The notes under the pieces are model-generated. The model saw only the letters and a list, made by a program, of their open reading frames with translations. It had not been told where the DNA came from and ran no database searches. Positions 6,662 to 14,125 of a stretch of 20,733 nt of DNA are shown here, piece by piece. Each line of letters opens with the position of its first letter. Position 1 is the first letter of the stretch. Position numbers and translations under genes: made by a program. Source of the stretch: DAIOFH01 sp036745875 (GTDB taxonomy: Bacteria; Planctomycetota; SZUA-567); assembly GCA_036745875.1 (NCBI GenBank), contig DAIOFH010000065.1:1-20733 (forward strand). The letters run 5' to 3'.

Positions 6662-7972
6662 ATGGAATTCCGCAAGGAGCTCAGGATTTTTGCCTGGATA
6701 GCCGCGATATTCGTGGCTTTTTACTTTCTGCCGCTGTCGGGCGAATACGCGGGGAGAGGTTTGGCGCGATTCGACAATGCCGTCCTGGAATCGCTGGCCC
6801 TGGTGAAATGGTATGCGCGGGAACATGTCCTCCTATGCCTGGTCCCCGCCTTTTTCATCGCCGGAGCGGTTGGGGTATTTGTCCGCCAGGATTCGGTGAT
6901 GCGCTACCTCGGGCCCAATGCGAACAAGATCCTCGCCTATGGCGTGGCGTCCGTCTCCGGCACCCTCCTCGCGGTCTGCTCCTGCACCATCCTCCCCCTC
7001 TTTGCCGGTATCTACATGATGGGCGCGGGACTTGGCCCAGCCTCCACCTTCCTCTACTCCGGGCCGGCCATAAGCATCCTCTCCATCGTCCTCAGTGCCA
7101 ATGTTCTTGGCCTGGAAATAGGAGTGGCCCGCGCCGTGACCGCTGTGGCATTCAGCATTGCCATCGGTCTGTGCATGCACTTCATTTTCCGAGACGAGGA
7201 AAAAGCGAAGGCGGCGGCAACGGAAGAGCCGGACACGGGACCGGTACGTCCCCTCTGGCAAACCGCCCTGTATTTCGCCTCCATGGTCGGCGTGCTGGTC
7301 TTCGCGAACTGGGCGCGGCCGGATACGGACGCCGGGATCTGGTTTTCCGTATGGGTGAATAAATGGGCTATTGCCTCCGCATTTGCCGTCCTGCTCTCTC
7401 TTATTTTAGTTTTGTGGTTCGGGGCGTCCCTGTGGCGGGTGGGTGTGGCCGCGGCGGCGGTGGCGATTTCAGCCTTCATTGGCGGCGCGGTTTCGGCCTT
7501 TGTTGCCGGTTCCCTCGGTCTGTCCTGGCTCGCCGCCTCGCAGGAAGGAGAACTGCGCGACTGGTTCGAGGCGACATGGGGATTCGCCAAACAGATACTT
7601 CCCTTGCTGCTGGCCGGAGTGCTGATAGCCGGCCTGCTCCTCGGCCGGGTAGGGTACGAAGGCCTTGTCCCGTCCGGATGGGTGGCGCACGCCCTCGGCG
7701 GGAACTCCCTATCGGCCAACGCGTTTGCCGCCATAGCGGGAGCATTCATGTATTTCGCCACCCTCACAGAGGTGCCGATCATTCAGGGCCTGATGGGTGC
7801 GGGAATGGGCAAAGGCCCGGCGCTGGCGCTGCTCTTGGCCGGCCCAGCCCTGTCTCTCCCGTCCATTCTGGTCATAAACAAGGTTATGGGCGGGAAAAAA
7901 ACATTCGTATTTGTCCTGCTGGTGGTCGTATTCGCGATGATCAGCGGCCTCGTGTTCGGCATGATTGCCTAA
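6662..7972 (+). CDS. arsP: ArsP-like permease (UPF0718/YraQ family), organoarsenical efflux candidate
   Basis: This 436-residue inner-membrane protein has about ten hydrophobic segments. Two half-repeats are visible: CSC (106-108) TILPLFAGIYMMGAG... with a later GPA, and TLTEVPIIQGLMGAGMGKGPA near the C-terminus. This is the hallmark of the YraQ/ArsP permease family. ArsP members export trivalent methyl- and aromatic arsenicals, and the CSC thiols could bind As(III). A charged cytoplasmic loop (about 178-196) separates the halves. The ATG at 6662 has AAGGA eight bases upstream. The next gene starts 23 bases after its stop, in the same transcription unit. Substrate is inferred from the ArsR control and the arsEFG-like neighbours; YraQ relatives can have other substrates. 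Confidence 0.82.
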   Translation: MEFRKELRIFAWIAAIFVAFYFLPLSGEYAGRGLARFDNAVLESLALVKWYAREHVLLCLVPAFFIAGAVGVFVRQDSVMRYLGPNANKILAYGVASVSGTLLAVCSCTILPLFAGIYMMGAGLGPASTFLYSGPAISILSIVLSANVLGLEIGVARAVTAVAFSIAIGLCMHFIFRDEEKAKAAATEEPDTGPVRPLWQTALYFASMVGVLVFANWARPDTDAGIWFSVWVNKWAIASAFAVLLSLILVLWFGASLWRVGVAAAAVAISAFIGGAVSAFVAGSLGLSWLAASQEGELRDWFEATWGFAKQILPLLLAGVLIAGLLLGRVGYEGLVPSGWVAHALGGNSLSANAFAAIAGAFMYFATLTEVPIIQGLMGAGMGKGPALALLLAGPALSLPSILVINKVMGGKKTFVFVLLVVVFAMISGLVFGMIA

Positions 7973-7995
7973 GTTATTTCAAGAAAGGAAAGACA

Positions 7996-8277
7996 ATGAA
8001 AATCAGCGTGTTGGGAACAGGCTGCCCCAAGTGCAAAAAACTGGGGGAGACGGCCGAAGCGGCCGCCCTGGAATTGGGCGTGGAATATGAATTGGAGAAA
8101 GTCACTGATATCAGCGCCATCATGAAATTCGGGGTGATGCTGACCCCCGCCCTGGCCATAGACGGCAAGGTGGTCGCCGCCGGAAAGGTGATGAGCCTCG
8201 AGGCGACAAAAGCGTTGTTGTCGGAACAAGGCAGCGGCGACTGTGGCTGTAGCGGCGGCGGTTGCGGTTGCAGTTGA
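7996..8277 (+). CDS. arsE: Small thioredoxin/glutaredoxin-like protein, ArsE-like
   Basis: This is a 93-residue redox protein of the short thioredoxin-fold type (TM0996/MTH895-like). The active site CPKC is at residues 10-13 after a KISVLGTG strand, and a cis-Pro loop is at MLTPALAIDG. The C-terminus carries an unusual Cys/Gly/Ser tail (GDCGCSGGGCGCS) with five cysteines, which could bind metalloid. In Shewanella, ArsE and ArsF together reduce nitrophenyl arsenicals; gene order here (permease-E-F-G) supports that equivalence. The start has GAAAGGA upstream. The generic alternative is a redox partner for the downstream CcdA-like protein. Confidence 0.75.
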   Translation: MKISVLGTGCPKCKKLGETAEAAALELGVEYELEKVTDISAIMKFGVMLTPALAIDGKVVAAGKVMSLEATKALLSEQGSGDCGCSGGGCGCS

Positions 8278-8310
8278 GCTGCCGCTCCTATTTTTTTCGA
8301 AAGGATGACG

Positions 8311-8772
8311 ATGAAGATATTTGTTTCATTTTTCGTGCTTATGTTGCTGTTCCCGCTCCCGCTGAAAGCGGCGGACACGCATTATGAAGTCTATTATTTC
8401 CATGCTTCCTGGCGCTGCGCCAACTGCACCAACGCCGAAGCCTGGGCGGGCGAGGCCATCACTGCATTGCAAAAAGCCAACCCCGACGTCGAGATCGTGT
8501 ATGCGCCAAAACAGCTTGAAAAGAACAAGGCGCTTGCGGCACAAACACAGGCCGAACGCGTCGACCTGGCGGTCGCCGAAATAAAGAACGGAAAAACCCT
8601 GCGCAGCGAAAACCTTGGCAACCTTCTCGGCGTCGTCGGATCGAAACCGCTTTTGCTGCAAACAGCCATCGACGGGGTCCTTGCCTTCGACGCCAAAAGG
8701 AAGGACGGCGGCCGTCTGAAAAAGCCTGCCGAATTGGACAACTTCGGGGAATCCGTCTACCATGAACAATAA
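8311..8772 (+). CDS. arsF: ArsF-like thioredoxin-fold protein (exported or anchored)
   Basis: This 153-residue protein has a signal peptide (KIFVSFFVLMLLFPLPLKA, likely cut near residue 20) and then a thioredoxin-like domain with a C36-AN-C39 pair in FHASWRCANCTNAE. That context fits the ArsF family, annotated as a nitrophenyl-arsenical reductase subunit acting with ArsE. The ATG at 8311 is chosen over 8305 because the AAGGA ribosome site overlaps the earlier ATG and sits five bases before the later one. Its end overlaps the arsG start by 11 bases, so the two are probably translationally coupled. The signal peptide places the reaction on the periplasmic side, or at the membrane. Confidence 0.75.
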   Translation: MKIFVSFFVLMLLFPLPLKAADTHYEVYYFHASWRCANCTNAEAWAGEAITALQKANPDVEIVYAPKQLEKNKALAAQTQAERVDLAVAEIKNGKTLRSENLGNLLGVVGSKPLLLQTAIDGVLAFDAKRKDGGRLKKPAELDNFGESVYHEQ

Positions 8773-9889
8773 AAAACGCATACTTTCCATCGCAATGGTT
8801 GCTGTCCTCGCATTTGCCGTGGTGTTTTACCGTCACTGGGCACCGCCATCCGGGCCTGCGGCCGGGATGACGACGGTCAGCGGCGGCAGGCCGACGTTTA
8901 TCGAAATCGGCGCCAAATCGTGCATCCCGTGTCAAATGATGCAAAAGGTCATGGATGAACTGCGCATGAATTATCCCGGCAAATTGGATATTGTTTTCCA
9001 TGACCTGGAAATCGACCACACGCCTGCACAGCAATACGGCATATCGGTCATCCCGACACAGGTCCTTTTGTCCCCGGAAGGCGAGGAACTGTCCAGGCAT
9101 GAGGGATTCTATCCGGTGGATGAAATAGCAGCCAAGTGGCGGGAACTTGGCTACGATTTGGGCGAATCGTCAGGTCTGGCGCAGGGCGGATTCCTCGACG
9201 GGATTTTCAGTACGCTCACGAAGGCGGTCGAAGGCTCGGCCTGGCTGGCGCTGGCGGCATCCTTTGTTTGGGGGATTTTGTCAATCCTTCTCTCGCCCTG
9301 CCATCTTGCCAGCATTCCCCTGATCGTGGGGTTTATCGAAAAACAGGGAAAGACCGGCGTGGCGCGGGCGTTTGGCATTTCCACCCTGTTTTCCGTGGGG
9401 ATCCTCCTGACAATCGCCCTGATCGGGATGGTTACCGCCGCCCTCGGGAGAATGGCCGGCGATGTGGGTGCGGCTGGGAACTACTTTGTTGCCGCCGTTT
9501 TTCTCGCCGTCGGCCTGTACCTGTTTGGCGCGATACAAATCTCCCTTCCCGGCGCGGCGGCGGTGAATATGGCGCGGCGGGGTATGCTGGCGGCGTTTGT
9601 CCTGGGATTGGTATTCGGCATTGCCCTGGGGCCGTGCACATTCGCCTACATGGCGCCGGTCCTGGGCATGGTGTTCAAGACAGGCTCCGAGAATCTGCTG
9701 TACGCCGCGTCGTTGTTGCTGGCTTACGGCTTCGGACATTGTTCGGTAATCGTTCTTGCCGGAGGATCAACCGAATACGTGCAACGCTATCTCAACTGGT
9801 CGACCGAGGCAAAGGGCACCGACATTCTGAAGAAGGTCTGCGGCATTCTTGTCGTCGCCGGTGGTTTATGGCTTTTATGGACAGCTTGA
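8762..9889 (+). CDS. arsG: Thioredoxin-CcdA fusion membrane protein, ArsG-like
   Basis: This is a 375-residue membrane protein in two parts. Residues 8-23 form a membrane anchor, then a periplasmic thioredoxin domain has C54-IP-C57 and the cis-Pro motif SVIPTQ at 95-100. Residues 160-375 form a CcdA/DsbD-like membrane domain of six segments with the paired cysteines SPC180 and GPC292, plus GHC327. CcdA domains pass electrons from cytoplasmic thioredoxin to the periplasm. ArsG of Shewanella is described as an efflux permease for aminobenzyl arsenicals. Both roles are compatible, and the fused thioredoxin domain favours electron transfer. It is the last gene of the unit and overlaps arsF. Confidence 0.8.
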   Translation: MNNKKRILSIAMVAVLAFAVVFYRHWAPPSGPAAGMTTVSGGRPTFIEIGAKSCIPCQMMQKVMDELRMNYPGKLDIVFHDLEIDHTPAQQYGISVIPTQVLLSPEGEELSRHEGFYPVDEIAAKWRELGYDLGESSGLAQGGFLDGIFSTLTKAVEGSAWLALAASFVWGILSILLSPCHLASIPLIVGFIEKQGKTGVARAFGISTLFSVGILLTIALIGMVTAALGRMAGDVGAAGNYFVAAVFLAVGLYLFGAIQISLPGAAAVNMARRGMLAAFVLGLVFGIALGPCTFAYMAPVLGMVFKTGSENLLYAASLLLAYGFGHCSVIVLAGGSTEYVQRYLNWSTEAKGTDILKKVCGILVVAGGLWLLWTA

Positions 9890-9912
9890 GGAGAATTGAA
9901 AAATCTTTGTAT

Positions 9913-9950
9913 CCCCTCGCCCCCTCCCCTTAATGGAGGGGGGTGAGGGG
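9913..9950. terminator. Strong GC hairpin between convergent arsG and xdhC
   Basis: A C-rich arm (9913-9927) and a G-rich arm (9935-9950) form a nearly perfect stem of about 15 pairs around CCTTAAT. It sits between convergent operons and could end transcription from both sides, though the T-tracts are short. Its composition also matches C/G-rich dispersed intergenic repeats. Confidence 0.6.
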
Positions 9951-9965
9951 GAATAACCTGATTGG

Positions 9966-10466
9966 TCAAGCAACCGGCGCGGGCTTCCCCAACCGCTTGT
10001 ACATTGTTTTCCGCACTGCGCGCAGGATATTCTCATATCCGGTACAGCGGCACAGGTGGCCGCTCAGGAGCTTGCGCAATTCGTCGTCGGTGTATTCCTT
10101 GCCGCTGTCCAGAATCTCCATGGCGGTCATGATGAAGCCCGGCGTACAGAAACCGCATTGTATGGCCGTTTCCTCCACAAACGCCTGTTGGAGGTCGGAG
10201 AGCTCGCCATTGGGTCCGGTCAGGTATTCGAGGGTGAAGACCTTTTTGCCGCGCGCCCACACGGCGAGATAAATGCAGGAGTTATAGCATTCGCCGTCGA
10301 TGATGACATTGCACGCGCCGCATTCGCCGACTTCGCAGCCCTTCTTCACCGAGGTCATGCGGTAGTCGTTGCGGAGCATGTCCGTCAGCGAGGAACGGGC
10401 ATCAACCACCCGCGACACCTCTTTTCCGTTAAGGGTAAACTCTATCATCCTGTATTGGTCTTTCAT
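9966..10466 (-). CDS. xdhC: Molybdenum hydroxylase [2Fe-2S] subunit (xanthine dehydrogenase type)
   Basis: This 166-residue iron-sulfur chain passes electrons from the molybdenum site to FAD. A plant-type ferredoxin cluster uses C44, C49, C52 and C64 (KKGCEVGECGAC ... NSC). The second cluster uses C104, C107, C139 and C141 (QCGFC ... LCRCTGY). Size and sequence match E. coli XdhC, including IYLAVWARGK and TPGFIM. Its ATG overlaps the xdhB stop in a four-base ATGA, so the two are translationally coupled. It is the last gene of the operon. All cluster ligands are present. Confidence 0.93.
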   Translation of the reverse strand: MKDQYRMIEFTLNGKEVSRVVDARSSLTDMLRNDYRMTSVKKGCEVGECGACNVIIDGECYNSCIYLAVWARGKKVFTLEYLTGPNGELSDLQQAFVEETAIQCGFCTPGFIMTAMEILDSGKEYTDDELRKLLSGHLCRCTGYENILRAVRKTMYKRLGKPAPVA

Positions 10467-11347
10467 GCGATTTCCCCTCCAGAGCGCTTCACGGACTCCA
10501 CCAGGCAGCGCTTGGCCATCTCCACCGCGATGTGCTGGCGAAACGCCTTTGACGCGCGCCAGGAGTCCCTGGGGTTGATGTCTTCCAAAATTGCCTGGCC
10601 GAATGTCTCCACCGTTTCCATGGTTACCGGTTTTCCATTGGCTAACGCCTCCGCAGTGGGCGTGCGCATCGGCACGGGGCCTGCCACGCCATAGGCGATA
10701 CGCACCCGCTCGAAAGTTTTCCTGTCAGCGGACAGCCGCACATTGACGGAACAACCGAGAGTGGCGATATCCATGGCGTTTCGCATGGCGTATTTGTAGT
10801 AATAGCCCCAGGTGTTGTCGTAACTTTCCTTGGGGATAAGAAGAGCCGTCTGGATCTCGCCGTCACGGATATCCACCTGCCCCGCCTTGATGTAAAACTC
10901 CTTGATCGGAAGCCGGCGAACTCCCTCCGGGCCCGCCAGTTCCACAACGGCGTCCCAGGCGTGCAGGGTGGAAGCGGAATCGGCGGAGGTGACGCCGTTA
11001 CAGGTGTTGCCGCCGATGGTGCCTATGTTGCGGATCTGCGGGCCGCCGACCGTGTCCACGGCCTCGCCAAGCACATTGATGTATTTCTGGATGATCGGGC
11101 TTTTGGTGACGTGGGAAAAACTGGTCAACGAACCGATACGAATGGTCCCGTCGCCGTCCAGCGAGACGCCGCGTATTTCGTCCAGGCCGTAGATGGAAAT
11201 CAATTCCTTGCCGGCGCGCTTGCCTTCACGCATCTGGACAAGCACGTCGGATCCGCCGGCGATAACGTGTGCCTCGGGGTGCTCCACCCGGAGACGGACC
11301 GCATCCTGCACGCTTCCAGCTTCGTAGAGTTCTTTCATGTCGTACAT
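10463..11347 (-). CDS. xdhB: Molybdenum hydroxylase FAD-binding subunit (xanthine dehydrogenase type)
   Basis: This 294-residue flavoprotein chain matches E. coli XdhB in size (292). The FAD pyrophosphate motifs AGGSD (30-34) and NIGTIGGN (107-114) are intact, followed by the SADSASTLHAW and PKESY segments of the CO-dehydrogenase flavoprotein family. It takes electrons from the two iron-sulfur clusters of XdhC and hands them to NAD+ or another acceptor. It lies three bases after the xdhA stop and overlaps xdhC by four. Nothing looks damaged. Confidence 0.92.
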   Translation of the reverse strand: MYDMKELYEAGSVQDAVRLRVEHPEAHVIAGGSDVLVQMREGKRAGKELISIYGLDEIRGVSLDGDGTIRIGSLTSFSHVTKSPIIQKYINVLGEAVDTVGGPQIRNIGTIGGNTCNGVTSADSASTLHAWDAVVELAGPEGVRRLPIKEFYIKAGQVDIRDGEIQTALLIPKESYDNTWGYYYKYAMRNAMDIATLGCSVNVRLSADRKTFERVRIAYGVAGPVPMRTPTAEALANGKPVTMETVETFGQAILEDINPRDSWRASKAFRQHIAVEMAKRCLVESVKRSGGEIA

Positions 11348-11350
11348 GGG

Positions 11351-13663
11351 TTATTTCTCCTCCCGCCAGCTGTCGTGGATAAGGCCTTCCTCGGTAAATC
11401 GCTGGAACAACACATGCGGGTTCAGCGGCAGTTTGTCGACGGCGACGCCGGTGGCGTTGAGGATGGCGTTCCTAATGGCCGGCGCGACGGGACAAGCCGG
11501 CGGCTCACCAAGCGCCTTGGTGCCGAAGGGGTTCGTGGGCTCCGGGTTTTCCACAAATTGCGCTTCCAGGTGGGGATGGTCCAGGAAGGTGGACAGTTTG
11601 TAATCCAGAAGGTTGTCGTTCAGGGCCTTGCCGGTCTTGGGATCAAAGAGCAGCTGTTCGGACATGCCGTAGCCGATGCCCATGGACATGCCGCCATGCA
11701 CCTGGGCTTCGGCAAGGGCGGGATTGATAAGGGTGCCGCAGTCGTGGACGTTGACAATCCCGGTCAGCTGCACCCGGCACATGGGGATGTCCACCTCCAC
11801 TTCGGCGATGCAGCAGCCGAAGGAATAGGCGTTGGTTTTTATCTGGTAGGTCGACTCGGCCGTCAGGTGCTCGCTGTGGGTAAGGCTGTAAAACGCTTCG
11901 GTCGCGAGTTCACCGAGCGGCATCAATATTTTACCGTCGGATATCCTGACGATGTTGCTGTCCACCACATCGAGGTTTTGTACCGGCATGCGGGTCATTT
12001 CACAGGCATAGCGCAGGATCTTGTCCTTGAGTATCTGCCCAGTCTGGCAGATGGAAAAACCGCAGACATAGGTCTGACGCGAAGCGTACGCCCCAAGCCC
12101 GAACGGCGTGACGTCCGTGTCCTGGCAGGAAACGACATGGACGTCCTTGTAGTCCTTGAGCCCAACCACATCGGCGGCCATTTGGGCGTAGGCGGTGTCG
12201 GCGCCCTGCCCGATCTCCGTTTCGCCGACCTGGAGCTGCATCGAACCGTCCTGGTTCAAGACGAGGCGGCAGGATGAATGTTCGAGGGATATGGGCCAGA
12301 CGCCGGTATTGTACCAGAAATAGGCAAGGCCTATGCCCTTGCGGACGGGGCCGGTCTGTTTTTTGTACTCTTCGAATTTCCGGCGATAATCCATGTAGGC
12401 TATGGCCTTGTCGGCGCATTGGTTGAAAGTGTCCGAGTAGTTTTCGTTTTTGGAAAATTCGTGCTTGTAGCCGACCGGCATGATGTTTTTGCGCCTGAAC
12501 CCTTCCGGGTCAAGCCCGAGGGCGGTACAGACGTCGTCGGTGTGGCTTTCCACCGCAAACATCGCCTGCGGGATGCCATAGCCGCGCATCGCCCCGCCGA
12601 CGGATTTGTTGGTGTATATGGTGTAGGCGTCCGCTTGGACATTGGGGCACGGGTACATCTGGGGAAAAGCTCCCATGCCCTTGGCGACGATGGAATGGCC
12701 ATGCGATGCATAGCCGCCCTGGTCGGAAAAGGCCTCGAACTTCCGTGCCGCATAAGTGCCGTCCGGCCGCACCCAGGAAACGATATGATAGCGGATGGCA
12801 TGGCGGACGCGGTTACTGACAAAGGTCTCCTCGCGGGAGACATCTAGCTTAACGAGACGCCCGCCGAGCTGCTGGGAGACGAACGCGGCGAGGGGCTCGT
12901 AGAGGGCGTCCTGCTTGTTGCCGAAGCCGCCGCCGATGTACGGCTTGATCACGCGGATCTTGCCCCACGGCACGCCCAGCGCCTGGCCGACGATTCGGCG
13001 GACGATATGGGGGATCTGCGTGGAAGACACCACCACCATGCGGGCGTTTTCGGCATAGGCGAAGACAATGTGGTTTTCGATATGGCAATGCTGGACAATC
13101 GGGGTGTTGTACCACTTGTCGATGCAGACCAACCCCGGCTCCTTGATCGCTTCGTCATAGTTGCCGATATTCATCGAGGTATGGGCGAGTATGTTATTGG
13201 GGTATTCTTCGTGGATCCGGGCGACACCGTCCTTCATCGCTTCCTGCGGGTCGAGGACAAAGGGCAGTTCTTCATATTCCACCTTGACGCGCCGTGCGCC
13301 CTGGGCCGCCGCCACTTCGTCCTCGGCGACAACTACGGCGACATCGTCCCCGTAGTAGCGGACGTGCCGGTTCAGGAGCTTCCTGTCGGAGACGTCCTGG
13401 TGGCCGGGGTCGGTCGACCATGGGTGTCCCGGCGTGGGGAACTGGATGTCCGGAACGTCGAAGCAGGTAAGTATCTTGACGACGCCGGGGACGGCCTCGG
13501 CCTCGGCTGTATCCACGGATTTTACAAATCCGTGCGCAATCGTGGAGTGGACTATTTTCACGACCAGTGCGCTTTTGTCGCACAGGTCGTCGGTGTATTT
13601 GGCGCGGCCGGTCACCTTGTCGTAGGCGTCAAGGCGGGTTACGCTCTTGCCAACATTTCCCAT
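11351..13663 (-). CDS. xdhA: Molybdenum hydroxylase catalytic subunit (xanthine dehydrogenase type)
   Basis: This 770-residue chain binds the molybdopterin cofactor and hydroxylates a heterocycle, probably a purine. The start VGKSVTRLDAYDKVTGRAKYTDD is typical of the family. GGGFGNKQ (244-251) and GGAMRGYGIPQ (R360) form the Mo-pocket walls, and ALGEPP contributes the essential catalytic Glu (E720). Gln at 251 stands where eukaryotic xanthine dehydrogenase has Glu802, so the exact substrate is uncertain. Gene order A-B-C and subunit sizes follow E. coli xdhABC. The ATG at 13661-13663 has AAGGAGC five bases upstream. It is first in the operon, after a roughly 260-base leader with a large hairpin. 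No genes for cofactor insertion are in the window. Confidence 0.92.
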   Translation of the reverse strand: MGNVGKSVTRLDAYDKVTGRAKYTDDLCDKSALVVKIVHSTIAHGFVKSVDTAEAEAVPGVVKILTCFDVPDIQFPTPGHPWSTDPGHQDVSDRKLLNRHVRYYGDDVAVVVAEDEVAAAQGARRVKVEYEELPFVLDPQEAMKDGVARIHEEYPNNILAHTSMNIGNYDEAIKEPGLVCIDKWYNTPIVQHCHIENHIVFAYAENARMVVVSSTQIPHIVRRIVGQALGVPWGKIRVIKPYIGGGFGNKQDALYEPLAAFVSQQLGGRLVKLDVSREETFVSNRVRHAIRYHIVSWVRPDGTYAARKFEAFSDQGGYASHGHSIVAKGMGAFPQMYPCPNVQADAYTIYTNKSVGGAMRGYGIPQAMFAVESHTDDVCTALGLDPEGFRRKNIMPVGYKHEFSKNENYSDTFNQCADKAIAYMDYRRKFEEYKKQTGPVRKGIGLAYFWYNTGVWPISLEHSSCRLVLNQDGSMQLQVGETEIGQGADTAYAQMAADVVGLKDYKDVHVVSCQDTDVTPFGLGAYASRQTYVCGFSICQTGQILKDKILRYACEMTRMPVQNLDVVDSNIVRISDGKILMPLGELATEAFYSLTHSEHLTAESTYQIKTNAYSFGCCIAEVEVDIPMCRVQLTGIVNVHDCGTLINPALAEAQVHGGMSMGIGYGMSEQLLFDPKTGKALNDNLLDYKLSTFLDHPHLEAQFVENPEPTNPFGTKALGEPPACPVAPAIRNAILNATGVAVDKLPLNPHVLFQRFTEEGLIHDSWREEK

Positions 13664-13771
13664 GGGAAGCTCCTTGCGTGCTATTCGTTTCGAGTCGGAC
13701 AGTACCGCCTATGTATTACTGTAGTTGTGTGATGTGAAAAATTCGCGCAGGGTGATAAAGCATCGGACAAG

Positions 13772-13856
13772 GGCAAAAAAAAATCGTCTTAGGCTAAAAG
13801 AAAGCAACCGTCCGGCCACCGCATGGCCTGATGCTTTCTTGTAGCTTAAGACGATT
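13772..13856 (-). terminator. Long hairpin with T-tract in the xdhA leader (attenuator or small-RNA terminator)
   Basis: Two 25-base arms (13782-13806 and 13832-13856) are complementary with only two mismatches. The 25-base loop contains its own GGCCA/TGGCC hairpin. On the minus strand the stem runs into nine consecutive Ts. The element lies about 65 bases after the predicted start of the xdh promoter and about 110 bases before the xdhA ATG. It should stop most transcripts unless an alternative structure or factor intervenes. Confidence 0.75.
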
Positions 13857-13928
13857 ACGGTCGTCCGGTCGAGACGTTCATACCAATTAATGAACTTATA
13901 CAAGAATCATATACTATTTTACATCTTC

Positions 13929-13958
13929 ATTATAATGCCTAAACAAAGCCTTTGTCAA
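13929..13958 (-). promoter_or_regulatory. Strong sigma70-type promoter for the xdh leader
   Basis: On the minus strand, a perfect TTGACA (13953-13958) and a perfect TATAAT (13929-13934) are 18 bases apart. Transcription would start near 13922 and proceed into the long hairpin and then xdhABC. Confidence 0.75.
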
Positions 13959-14058
13959 CATATTTTTTTGCCACGGGGCAAAGAAACGCTAATAGGGGTT
14001 CACGTGGCCGGTGGCTCGGAGATGGCTCCACCGGAAACGGTTAAGAGAAACCTGACAA

Positions 14059-14089
14059 AATGCCCTCTCCCATGAAGGAAGAGGGCATT
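14059..14089 (-). terminator. Terminator of the autotransporter gene
   Basis: A 12-pair stem built on GCCCTCT/AGAGGGC, with one bulge, has a six-base loop (14071-14076). On the minus strand it ends in ATTTTG, 37 bases after the autotransporter stop. Confidence 0.6.
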
Positions 14090-14125
14090 CCACGAGAGTC
14101 TCTGGATGCGGACGTCATTGCCGCA

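Larger units (their letters stand above)
13664..14125. other. xdh leader and intergenic region
   Basis: This 462-base stretch contains the autotransporter terminator, a CCGGTGG/CCACCGG inverted repeat (14008-14034), a strong minus-strand promoter and a very long terminator-like hairpin ahead of xdhA. Open frames across the hairpin are probably fortuitous. The hairpin does not match a purine riboswitch core by eye. Confidence 0.6.

Noticed and set aside
13782..13856. A miniature transposable element
   Set aside because: The 25-base arms could be terminal repeats, but there is no flanking target duplication, and the T-tract and promoter fit a terminator better. A genome-wide copy search would decide.
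13709..13903. A 64-residue leader ORF upstream of xdhA
   Set aside because: It starts at TTG without a ribosome site, and most of it is the inverted repeat and T-tract, so the open frame is probably fortuitous.
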